Source: Nanosynbacter sp. (GTDB taxonomy: Bacteria > Patescibacteriota > Saccharimonadia > Saccharimonadales > Saccharimonadaceae). Taken from it: 13,152 nt of DNA. Of this stretch, positions 6,670 to 12,455 are shown one piece after another. Position numbers and translations under genes: made by a program. The stretch's first letter is position 1. The number at the start of each line of letters is the position of its first letter. Location: positions 1 to 13,152 of the forward strand of contig JABZKC010000020.1 of NCBI GenBank assembly GCA_015257485.1. Direction: 5' to 3'. Under the pieces are notes generated by a model. The model was not told where the DNA came from, made no database searches, and worked only from the letters and a program-made list of their open reading frames with translations.

Positions 6670-6888
6670 ATGTCAATAAAAGTAACTAGAAAAGACCAGG
6701 GTGAGGCTAACGAGAATATTATTCGTCGTTTTAATCGTAAGGTTTTACAGAGTGGAATCATGCCACTTGCAAAATCACAATTACGTTTCTCTAAGCCTAT
6801 TTCCAAGAGAGAGCGTCGTCGTAAGGCAATTTTGCGCGAAATTCGCAAAGCAGAAAAAACCGAACGAATTAAACTTGGCTTAAAATAA
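6670..6888 (+). CDS. rpsU: Small ribosomal subunit protein bS21
   Basis: bS21 is a small, very basic protein of the 30S platform close to the 3' end of 16S rRNA, where it affects initiation. The 72-aa protein matches the family's layout: a short beta start (IKVTRKDQGEANENIIRRFN, 3-22), KVLQSGIM (24-31), the RFSKPISKRERRRKA block (39-53), and a long basic C-terminal helix. Length equals the E. coli protein (71 aa). The arginine codons include CGT/CGC in the conserved block, as expected for high expression. It is monocistronic: own strong promoter and own terminator. It lies between recJ and adk with no visible functional link. Confidence 0.96.
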   Translation: MSIKVTRKDQGEANENIIRRFNRKVLQSGIMPLAKSQLRFSKPISKRERRRKAILREIRKAEKTERIKLGLK

Positions 6889-6891
6889 CTA

Positions 6892-6917
6892 AAAACCCTC
6901 GCAGATGAGGGTTTTTT
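6892..6917 (+). terminator. Rho-independent terminator after rpsU
   Basis: AAAACCCTC (6892-6900) pairs with GAGGGTTTT (6907-6915) around a 6-nt loop, followed by further T's to 6917. It begins 4 bp after the rpsU stop. The adk promoter follows at once. Confidence 0.93.
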
Positions 6918-6929
6918 GATGTCAGTTAG

Positions 6930-6938
6930 TGATATACT
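6930..6938 (+). promoter_or_regulatory. adk extended -10 promoter (leaderless)
   Basis: TGATATACT (6930-6938) ends 7 nt before the ATG at 6946. No Shine-Dalgarno is present and no convincing -35 is visible because the rpsU terminator occupies that position. Confidence 0.65.
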
Positions 6939-6945
6939 TAAAATA

Positions 6946-7482
6946 ATGAATGTAATATTTTTAGGCGGACCGGGAAGCGGCAAAAGTACTTTGGGTAAAA
7001 GATTAGCGGAAGAGCTAGGCTGGGAATGGATTTCCGGTGGAGCAATTCTGAGAGAAAGTAAAGAGCCGTGGGTGCAAGAAAAATTAGCAACAGCGCAGCT
7101 ATTTGATGACCAGATGGTGTCAAATTTGATTTTTTCGAGATTAGAAACTGCAGAAAATGCAATTATTGACGGATATCCGAGGACGGCAAACCAAGTAGGT
7201 ATTGTGTTATCTCAGGGGATAAAAATCGACTATATCATAGAGGTGGATGTACCGAAATCTGAAGTGGAAAAACGTATCGCTTTAAGGGGTCGGGAGCAAG
7301 ATTCGCCAGAAATTTTTGAGGAACGCTGGAAAATTTACCAAGATAACAGAGATAAGATTATTGCTCCGCTACTTGGCAGTGGTGTAGGATTTTTGGTGCT
7401 TGACGGAGTAGGGACGCCGGAAGAGGTTTATGAGAGGGCGCTTTCGATGATGAAAAATGAAGTAATAAGGTCGAAATCGTAA
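6946..7482 (+). CDS. adk: Adenylate kinase, short-LID type
   Basis: Cytoplasmic nucleoside monophosphate kinase (ATP + AMP to 2 ADP). The 178-aa protein opens with MNVIFLGGPGSGKST (Walker A 7-15). It has the NMP-binding stretch SGGAILR (30-36, Arg36 aligning with E. coli R36) and DGYPRT (75-80, Arg79 equivalent to E. coli R88). RIALRGRE (110-117) is then joined directly to FEERWKIYQDNRDKI. The LID domain is the short form without zinc-binding residues, which explains the length (E. coli 214). E. coli T31 is Gly here, so base specificity could differ. I start at 6946 rather than at a TTG at 6916, which lies inside the rpsU terminator; 6946 gives the family's normal N-terminus and a leaderless promoter. 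Together with the next gene and map it recalls the adk-map pair of the spc operon. Confidence 0.92.
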   Translation: MNVIFLGGPGSGKSTLGKRLAEELGWEWISGGAILRESKEPWVQEKLATAQLFDDQMVSNLIFSRLETAENAIIDGYPRTANQVGIVLSQGIKIDYIIEVDVPKSEVEKRIALRGREQDSPEIFEERWKIYQDNRDKIIAPLLGSGVGFLVLDGVGTPEEVYERALSMMKNEVIRSKS

Positions 7483-7505
7483 TTTTAATATTGAAAAGTA
7501 AAACA

Positions 7506-7529
7506 ATAGAGACGGTTCTGTGATTTTTT
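7506..7529 (+). terminator. Weak terminator candidate between the two kinase genes
   Basis: ATAGA (7506-7510) can pair with TCTGT (7517-7521) as 5 bp including one G-U, followed by GA and six T's (7524-7529). The stem is short and AU-rich, so it may only attenuate. It is the only such signal between the paralogues. Confidence 0.25.
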
Positions 7530-7565
7530 GTAAAAAAAGAAGTAATAAAGAAAGGCGCGTAAAAT

Positions 7566-8129
7566 ATGATTATGGTTTACGGCCCGGCGGGGGCGGGAAA
7601 ATCGACACAGGGGAGAATGTTGGCGGCGGAACTGGGACGAACTTGGCTTTCAGCGGGGCAATTAATTCGCGACTCGAAGCGTTTTGAAGAATACACTCAG
7701 ACAGGAGCGATGATTCCGGAAGAACTTTTGGTGGCGCTTTTGACGGAAAATATGTACCGAGAAATAAGATCGGGTAAGGATGTAGTATTTGATGGTCAGC
7801 CGGGAAGTGTCGAGCAGGTAAAAATGTTGGAGAAAACCGGAATTTTTCAAGAGGTGGAATTCGTGGTAGATATTCGGGTGGATGAAAACGAGCTTTATCA
7901 TAGACTGAGCTTGAGAGGCCGAGAAGATGATAATATGGCGGTTTGGCAGCGCAAAATTAATTATTACCGAGAAAAAAGTGTGCCGTTTTTAGCCAAAATG
8001 AAGGAAAAAGGTCTGAAAGTTTACGAAGTGGATGGTAATGGCGACGAGGAAACGGTGAATCAGAGAATTTTGGCGCTAGTTGAGACGAAAAAATGTCAGA
8101 ACTATTGGTGTAGGTTAAAAGTAAATTAG
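7566..8129 (+). CDS. Divergent adenylate kinase-like nucleotide kinase
   Basis: A 187-aa P-loop kinase of the adenylate kinase fold, with Walker A GPAGAGKST (6-14), SAGQLIR (29-35) and RLSLRGREDD (113-122) with a short LID. The motif that holds AMP in the family, DG(F/Y)PR(T/Q), reads DGQPGS (76-81): the aromatic is Gln and the substrate-binding Arg is Gly. That suggests a different substrate or weaker activity. It shares the short LID and overall layout with the gene 83 bp upstream, so a tandem duplication is likely. The ATG at 7566 keeps the first beta strand; AAAGG (7551-7555) is a weak, distant ribosome site. An ATG two codons later (7572) would sit 6 nt after a TAAAAT, allowing a leaderless start, but it shortens strand beta-1. 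The C-terminal residues 172-187 (with two Cys) look unlike the family and overlap a small duplication. Confidence 0.82.
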   Translation: MIMVYGPAGAGKSTQGRMLAAELGRTWLSAGQLIRDSKRFEEYTQTGAMIPEELLVALLTENMYREIRSGKDVVFDGQPGSVEQVKMLEKTGIFQEVEFVVDIRVDENELYHRLSLRGREDDNMAVWQRKINYYREKSVPFLAKMKEKGLKVYEVDGNGDEETVNQRILALVETKKCQNYWCRLKVN

Positions 8130-8147
8130 AAGTTTGGCGCTAGTTGA
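8069..8147 (+). repeat. 15-bp direct repeat spanning the 3' end of the kinase-like gene
   Basis: TTTGGCGCTAGTTGA occurs at 8069-8083 inside the coding region (residues ILALVE) and exactly again at 8133-8147, 3 bp beyond the stop codon, a 64-bp period. The second copy runs into CA and so supplies a perfect -35 TTGACA (8144-8149) for the map promoter region; the first copy reads TTGAGA. Confidence 0.85.
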
Positions 8148-8171
8148 CAGAAATATTAACAGGGGTATAAA
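8144..8171 (+). promoter_or_regulatory. map upstream promoter P1
   Basis: A perfect TTGACA (8144-8149), 16-bp spacer, TATAAA (8166-8171). Transcripts would start near 8178 with a leader of about 14 nt that lacks a clear Shine-Dalgarno. It overlaps P2. Confidence 0.5.
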
Positions 8172-8184
8172 AGAGTGGTATAAT
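8156..8184 (+). promoter_or_regulatory. map promoter P2 (leaderless)
   Basis: TTAACA (8156-8161), a 17-bp spacer, and TATAAT (8179-8184) extended by TGG (8176-8178). The -10 ends 7 nt before the map ATG at 8192, so the transcript should begin at the start codon. Confidence 0.8.
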
Positions 8185-8191
8185 ATCAGTT

Positions 8192-8950
8192 ATGGATAAA
8201 GCAAAAATTGAAGCAATGCGCGAAGGTGGCAAGATTTTGGGGGAGATTTTGCGAGATTTGCGCGAGTACGTCGCAGTGGGAATGACCAAGCGTGAGCTGG
8301 ATGCCTGGGTAAGGAAACAGATTGTGTCACGAGGGGCGACGGTTTCTTATGATGAATTAGAGGAGAAATTTCCAGGATCGATTTGTATTTCGGTGAATGA
8401 TGAGTTAGTGCATGGTACGCCGAATACCGATTATGTGCTGGAGGATGGTGATAAGGTTTCTTTTGATTTGGTGATTGGCTATAAGGGTTATCATACGGAT
8501 GCAGCATTTACTACAGTGGTAGGAAAGGCAAATCCAGCCGTGAAGCAGATGATAAAAACTACGGAAAAGGCGCTTTGGGCGGGGATTGAGACGGTGGCGC
8601 CAGGGGTGCATCTGGGTGATATTGGCTATGCGGTAGAAAAAGTGTTACGCGCAGGGCATCTTGGGGTGATTGAAAATTATGTCGGTCACTTTATCGGTAA
8701 ATCGATGCATATGGAGCCAGAAGTGCCAAATTACGGTAAACGCGGTCGTGGATATGTTTTGAAGCCAGGAGATACACTCTGTATTGAACCAATGTCATCT
8801 CTGGGCAAGCCTTATAATCATGTGGATCCGGAGAGTGGTTGGAACGTGGTGCTTTCGGATGGTTCGATCGGTTGTCACTGTGAACATACGATTCTGGTGA
8901 CCGAAGATGGCTACGAAGTTTTGACTTTGCCGAACTGTCCAAAAGAGTGA
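8192..8950 (+). CDS. map: Methionine aminopeptidase, type I
   Basis: Dinuclear metal peptidase that removes initiator Met after deformylation, completing the pathway whose earlier steps (fmt, def) are also in this window. The 252-aa protein has the full pita-bread fold. The five metal ligands are D92 (SFDL), D103 (HTDAA), H166 (GHFIG), E199 (IEPM) and E231 (CEHT), with substrate-contacting His at 74 (LVHGTP) and 173. There is no N-terminal extension, as in ordinary bacterial type Ia enzymes; length is near E. coli (264). It ends in TGA, the only TGA stop among the window's genes, at the normal family end (EVLT plus a short tail). It follows the kinase-like gene by 62 bp with its own tandem promoters and a terminator downstream. 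Confidence 0.98.
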   Translation: MDKAKIEAMREGGKILGEILRDLREYVAVGMTKRELDAWVRKQIVSRGATVSYDELEEKFPGSICISVNDELVHGTPNTDYVLEDGDKVSFDLVIGYKGYHTDAAFTTVVGKANPAVKQMIKTTEKALWAGIETVAPGVHLGDIGYAVEKVLRAGHLGVIENYVGHFIGKSMHMEPEVPNYGKRGRGYVLKPGDTLCIEPMSSLGKPYNHVDPESGWNVVLSDGSIGCHCEHTILVTEDGYEVLTLPNCPKE

Positions 8951-8999
8951 GTTGATAAATCAACAAAGTAGGGGGACTTCGTAGATTGTAGAAAAAAGG

Positions 9000-9028
9000 A
9001 AAATCTGGCGCAGGTCGTCAGATTTTTT
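9000..9028 (+). terminator. Rho-independent terminator after map
   Basis: AAAATCTG (9000-9007) pairs with CAGATTTT (9019-9026), with two further inner C-G pairs possible, then T's to 9028. A small perfect hairpin GTTGAT-AA-ATCAAC (8951-8964) sits directly after the map stop codon; its role is unknown. Confidence 0.88.
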
Positions 9029-9050
9029 GTTATAGACTGGAAAATGTTTA

Positions 9051-9059
9051 TGTTATAAT
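9051..9059 (+). promoter_or_regulatory. ftsA extended -10 promoter (leaderless)
   Basis: TGTTATAAT (9051-9059) ends 8 nt before the ftsA ATG at 9068. No Shine-Dalgarno precedes the ATG and no strong -35 is visible. Confidence 0.75.
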
Positions 9060-9067
9060 GAAAATAT

Positions 9068-10276
9068 ATGAACGAGCAAACACCAAAGTTTAGTTTTGGC
9101 ATCGATATGGGGACGCAAAATATTCGCGAAGTCGTCCTCAGTGAGATGAATGGTCAGATTACCGTAGTGGGTAAGATTGAGTCGCCACAAAATGGTGGTA
9201 TGAGTAAGGGTGTGGTGACGAATTTACGCAATGCGGTGCACGCGCTCGAGGCAGCTTCTATTGAAATCGACCGAATGATCGGGATGAATTTGGCGGATGC
9301 TTATCTTTCAATTAATGGTTCGAATGTCGGCACAGCGCCAACACAGGGTGGCATTTCGATTACGGGTACGGAAATTACTGAGGCGGATGTGGCGCGCTTA
9401 AAAGAATTTGCGGTATCAGGTATTGTACCGGATAATCGCGCACTACTTGACGTAATTCCGGTAGAATATGCGATTGCGGGTCAGGGTGGAATTAGAAATC
9501 CGATTGGCATGCGCGGTGTGAAGCTTGAAATGCAAGCGAATGTAGTTTCGGCACTTTTGCCAGTCTGTATGAACTTGAAAGAGGTGGCTAACACCTTAAA
9601 TATCAATGCTTTGAAATTGGTGCCAACGGCAGTAGCGGCCGGACGCGCAGTGTTGCTCGAGAGCCAGAAAGAAAATGGCGTGGCAGTAGTCGAAATGGGC
9701 GCTGCGACGACTTCGGTGGCGATTTTTATGGAAGGTTTCTTGCAATATTTCGGAGTAATCAATATTGGCGCCAATCACATTACGAATGATATCGCGATTA
9801 GTCTAGCAGTGAGTACAGAGGTGGCAGAAGAAATCAAAATGAAATATGTGACGGCGGAATTGATTGATAATGACAAGCCAATGACGATGCGTTTTGGTGA
9901 TGAATCAATTAGTTTTACGAAGACCATGGTAAATCGTATCGTAGAAGACCGTTTGATTGATATTTTTGAACATGTGAAGAAAGAAATTGCGATTGCGGGT
10001 TACGAAAAGAAATTACCAGAAGGTGTAGTTTTGACCGGTGGAGGCGCAGAGATGCGCGGTATCGAACGTTTTGCCAGGGAACATATGGAAGTGGCTACCA
10101 GGATTGGTTTGCCGCTAATGGATGTAATTCATATTGATAATGAGACTAAAAAGCCGCGTTTTGCGGTGGCAATTGGTTTGGCTTTGATGATGAATGACGA
10201 TATGCGCGAGCAAGAAACGCGTGTGGAAGAAAAGCCGGTAGGCTTCTTTGGCAAATTATTTGGCGGTGGAAGATAA
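9068..10276 (+). CDS. ftsA: Cell division protein FtsA
   Basis: Actin-like ATPase that tethers FtsZ filaments to the membrane. The 402-aa protein has phosphate-1 loop GIDMGTQNIR (11-20), the FtsA-specific 1C (SHS2) region at about 85-165, phosphate-2 VVEMGAATTSVAIF (207-220), and adenosine motif VVLTGGGAEMRGI (320-332). It ends with VGFFGKLFGGG (391-401), which fits the short amphipathic membrane-targeting helix of the family, joined by a charged linker. Length is close to E. coli FtsA (420). It is directly followed by ftsZ (68-bp gap), the usual end of the dcw cluster, but ftsQ, ftsW and mur genes are not adjacent upstream. It is probably translated from a leaderless mRNA. Confidence 0.97.
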   Translation: MNEQTPKFSFGIDMGTQNIREVVLSEMNGQITVVGKIESPQNGGMSKGVVTNLRNAVHALEAASIEIDRMIGMNLADAYLSINGSNVGTAPTQGGISITGTEITEADVARLKEFAVSGIVPDNRALLDVIPVEYAIAGQGGIRNPIGMRGVKLEMQANVVSALLPVCMNLKEVANTLNINALKLVPTAVAAGRAVLLESQKENGVAVVEMGAATTSVAIFMEGFLQYFGVINIGANHITNDIAISLAVSTEVAEEIKMKYVTAELIDNDKPMTMRFGDESISFTKTMVNRIVEDRLIDIFEHVKKEIAIAGYEKKLPEGVVLTGGGAEMRGIERFAREHMEVATRIGLPLMDVIHIDNETKKPRFAVAIGLALMMNDDMREQETRVEEKPVGFFGKLFGGGR

Positions 10277-10301
10277 AAATCTCTTATTCTGGCTAGAAAT
10301 G

Positions 10302-10310
10302 TGTTAATAT
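10302..10310 (+). promoter_or_regulatory. Possible internal promoter for ftsZ
   Basis: TGTTAATAT (10302-10310) is an extended -10 with a 4/6 hexamer in the ftsA-ftsZ gap. It would give ftsZ a short leader containing its Shine-Dalgarno GAGGA (10334-10338). It could raise FtsZ over FtsA; co-transcription from the ftsA promoter is also likely since no terminator intervenes. Confidence 0.35.
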
Positions 10311-10344
10311 AGAAGTAATCTATAGTTAAAAGTGAGGAATAAAG

Positions 10345-11559
10345 ATGCCAGAAATAAAACCAACAGAGGTGGAAAGCAAAGCGACGATTAAAGTAGTCGG
10401 TGTCGGTGGAGCTGGCGGTTCTGCGGTAAACCGCATGAAGGAAGTTGGACTTTCCGGTGTTGAGTTTATTGCGGTAAATACCGATGCCCAGGCTCTACAT
10501 CACTCTAATGCAGACGTGAAAGTTCACATTGGCCAAGGTCTTGGTGCCGGTGGTGACCCAGAAAAAGGTCAAACTGCTGCGGAAGAAAGCCGTGATAATA
10601 TCTGCGAAGCTATCAAGGATGCCGATATGGTGTTCATTACTTTGGGTGCTGGTGGTGGTACCGGTTCTGGTGCTGGTCCAGTAGTGGCTCAGGAAGCTAA
10701 GAAGCAAGATATTTTGACCGTAGGTGTGGTGACGAAGCCATTTACTTTTGAAGGTGCACAGCGTAAAAAGAATGCAGATTTTGCAATTGAAAAATTAGCT
10801 AAGGAAGTCGATGCTTTGATTACGATTCCTAATGATCGTCTACTACAAACTATCGATCCACGTACACCACTACTTGAGACTTTTAAGATTGCAGATGATG
10901 TTTTACGTCAGGGCGTACAAGGTATTTCAGAATTAATTACCGAACATGCACTAATTAACCTAGACTTCGCAGACGTGAAAGCAATTATGAAGAACGCGGG
11001 TTCTGCCTTGATGGGTATTGGTCGCGCCTCCGGTGAAAACCGTGCAAAATTAGCTGCACAACAAGCTATTGAATCACCTCTGATCGAAGTGAAGATTGAC
11101 GGTGCTCGTGGTGTGCTCTTCTCAGTGGCTGGTGGCTATGATATGTCAATGTCAGAAATCCAAGAAGCGGCAGAGGAGATCACTGGTGCAGTTTCTCCAG
11201 ATGCCAATATTATCTTTGGTGCTTCGATTCGCCCAGAATTGCAAGATGAAATCGTAATTACCGTGGTAGCTACGGGTTTTGATTCGGACTATTATCGCCA
11301 AAAACGTGCCGAGGAAGAAGAAGCTCGTCGTAATGCAGAGGTGATGGAACGCGTAGAGGCAATGAAATCACAAACTAGTGAACCAGTAGCGGCACCAATT
11401 AGCAGTTTTGATCATTCAGCTACTTCAACTAATGAATTCCAAAGTGATTTTACCGCTACCCCAAAAGAAAATATCTGGGAACGCATCGGTAAAAAAGACG
11501 AAGAAGAAGATTTGGATGTACCACCTTCACTTCGTGCAAGATTCCGCAATAAAAAATAA
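10345..11559 (+). CDS. ftsZ: Cell division protein FtsZ
   Basis: Tubulin-like GTPase that polymerises into the Z ring. The 404-aa protein has the nucleotide-binding start VGVGGAGGSAVNRM (18-31), tubulin signature GGGTGSG (103-109) and T7 synergy loop NLDFADVKAIM (205-215), which completes the neighbour's GTPase site. The C-terminal beta domain ends near 312, followed by a charged, disordered linker (about 315-385). The conserved C-terminal peptide DLDVPPSLR (389-397) is the docking site for FtsA and other partners. It has a clear Shine-Dalgarno GAGGA 6 nt before the ATG. Codon use is visibly different from recJ and priA: GGT Gly and CGT Arg dominate, a sign of selection for high expression. 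Confidence 0.99.
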   Translation: MPEIKPTEVESKATIKVVGVGGAGGSAVNRMKEVGLSGVEFIAVNTDAQALHHSNADVKVHIGQGLGAGGDPEKGQTAAEESRDNICEAIKDADMVFITLGAGGGTGSGAGPVVAQEAKKQDILTVGVVTKPFTFEGAQRKKNADFAIEKLAKEVDALITIPNDRLLQTIDPRTPLLETFKIADDVLRQGVQGISELITEHALINLDFADVKAIMKNAGSALMGIGRASGENRAKLAAQQAIESPLIEVKIDGARGVLFSVAGGYDMSMSEIQEAAEEITGAVSPDANIIFGASIRPELQDEIVITVVATGFDSDYYRQKRAEEEEARRNAEVMERVEAMKSQTSEPVAAPISSFDHSATSTNEFQSDFTATPKENIWERIGKKDEEEDLDVPPSLRARFRNKK

Positions 11560-11571
11560 CTTAACAATTCG

Positions 11572-11597
11572 AAATGACTGGCTAGCCCAGTCATTTT
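11572..11597 (+). terminator. Terminator after ftsZ
   Basis: AAATGACTGG (11572-11581) pairs perfectly with CCAGTCATTT (11587-11596) around a 5-nt loop. The T tract is short (TTTTA), so it may be leaky into the NrdR-like gene, whose ATG is 15 bp further on. Confidence 0.7.
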
Positions 11598-11611
11598 AGA
11601 TAGAAATTATA

Positions 11612-12073
11612 ATGAATATAAATATTGGTATTGGCGATAGTAAAGTGCTGGAAAGCCGCGAAACTACGGATGGCCAAATGATTCGTCGTCGACGAGTCAC
11701 GAAAGATGGTTATCGCTTTACGACTTATGAGCGAATTGAATTGCCAACCCTAACCGTGAAAAAGCGTAGTGGAAATCGCGAAGTGTTCGATCGCGACAAA
11801 TTGCATGGGGCGGTGAAGCGTAGTGTGGGGAAATTCTTTAATTCGGAATTTGAGATTGAAGATGTGGTGAACTCAGTGACGGCAAAAATGTATGCGCTGG
11901 ACCGCGATGAGGTGGAATCACATGAGATTGGTCAGGCGATTTTGGATGTTTTGGCCGAGAAAAATGAGGTGGCTTATGTGCGTTTTGCCAGTGTGTTTTT
12001 GCAATTTAAAACTTTGGATGAGTTTGAAAGTATTATTAGGGAACAGAGAAAGAAGAAAAAAGAATGCGTGTAG
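11612..12073 (+). CDS. NrdR-like ATP-cone protein lacking the zinc-ribbon cysteines
   Basis: Normal NrdR represses ribonucleotide reductase genes, sensing ATP/dATP through an ATP-cone and binding DNA through an N-terminal Cys4 zinc ribbon. This 153-aa protein aligns along the whole family. DSKVLESR (9-16) matches DTKVIDSR of E. coli NrdR; RRRR (25-28) and RFTTYER (35-41) are kept. The ATP-cone runs from about 47 (LTVKKRSGNREVFDRDKL) to 137, including AYVRFASVF (121-129). The two cysteine pairs are gone: NINIG stands where CPxC belongs and VTKDGYRF where CxxCxxRF belongs. The ATG at 11612 gives the family's exact N-terminal length but lies within a TATAAT (11608-11613), so its promoter is unclear. 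Its stop overlaps the next start by 10 nt. No nrd genes or NrdR boxes are seen here, so its targets are unknown. Confidence 0.82.
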   Translation: MNINIGIGDSKVLESRETTDGQMIRRRRVTKDGYRFTTYERIELPTLTVKKRSGNREVFDRDKLHGAVKRSVGKFFNSEFEIEDVVNSVTAKMYALDRDEVESHEIGQAILDVLAEKNEVAYVRFASVFLQFKTLDEFESIIREQRKKKKECV

Positions 12074-12330
12074 TAATAGTAGTAAAACAACATTCAGAAT
12101 TTGCTTCGGAAGCCGAGATGTGGAAGCGAGACTTCGAATATGAGGCACGAAAAGAGGTGGAATTGATTGATCCTGAGACGATCGACGGGGAAATATTCGC
12201 GAGGGCGAGAGATATTGTGCAATATCCGACGGTTTTGGTTTTGCAAGATGACGGGATGGTGGTAAAAAAGTGGGCGGGCAGACCATTACCACAAATTTCC
12301 GAAGTGAAGTACGTGATTCGCGAAGTCTAG
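12064..12330 (+). CDS. Cysteine-free thioredoxin-fold protein
   Basis: This is an 88-aa protein with a first strand RVVIVV (2-7), a helix (about 14-28), a strand VELID (32-36), and RDIVQYPTVLVLQDDGMVVK (49-68). The last segment holds the Tyr-Pro (54-55) of the thioredoxin cis-proline loop. WAGRPLPQISEV follows, the usual end of such folds. There is no cysteine anywhere, so the CxxC redox centre is absent and disulfide chemistry is excluded. A scaffold, adaptor or binding role is more likely. The start overlaps the NrdR-like stop by 10 nt, with only a purine-rich GAAAGAAGAAAAAAG before it, so translation is probably coupled. I recall similar small proteins in Saccharibacteria, but cannot confirm it. 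The stop codon lies inside the first unit of a tandem repeat. Confidence 0.75.
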   Translation: MRVVIVVKQHSEFASEAEMWKRDFEYEARKEVELIDPETIDGEIFARARDIVQYPTVLVLQDDGMVVKKWAGRPLPQISEVKYVIREV

Positions 12331-12437
12331 ATTTTAGCGAACAGCTTTGATGGGTGGGTGCGGGGCTTTTAGCGAAGTCTAGATTTTGGGGAATAGCTTT
12401 GATGGGATGTTTGGCTTTTAGCGAAGTCTGGATTTTT
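12320..12437 (+). repeat. Imperfect tandem repeat, about 50-bp unit, 2.3 copies
   Basis: Units begin with GCGAAGTCT at 12320, 12372 and 12421 (periods 52 and 49). Units 1 and 2 share GCGAAGTCTAGATTTT, AATAGCTTTGATGGG (ACAGCTTTGATGGG in unit 1) and GGCTTTTA at the end; unit 3 is cut off after GCGAAGTCTGGATTTT. The first unit includes the last three codons of the thioredoxin-fold gene, so the array grew from that gene's 3' end. It fills most of the 125-bp gap before the HD gene; no strong terminator is seen in it. Confidence 0.88.
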
Positions 12438-12442
12438 TGTTG

Positions 12443-12448
12443 TATAAT
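12443..12448 (+). promoter_or_regulatory. HD-gene promoter -10 box (leaderless)
   Basis: TATAAT (12443-12448) ends 7 nt before the ATG at 12456. No TGn extension or good -35 is visible; the -35 position falls in the repeat array. AAGGGG touches the ATG with no spacing and so cannot serve as a normal Shine-Dalgarno. Confidence 0.65.
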
Positions 12449-12455
12449 TAAGGGG

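Noticed and set aside
5007..9070. Use of UGA as a sense codon (Gly), as in some CPR lineages
   Set aside because: No in-frame TGA occurs in any core gene, tryptophan and glycine use normal codons, and map ends with TGA at the expected end of the protein.
12354..12455. A 34-residue N-terminal extension of the HD protein, which looks slightly hydrophobic like a signal sequence
   Set aside because: It is translated from the tandem repeat array and contains the TATAAT; the enzyme's domain begins normally at 12456.
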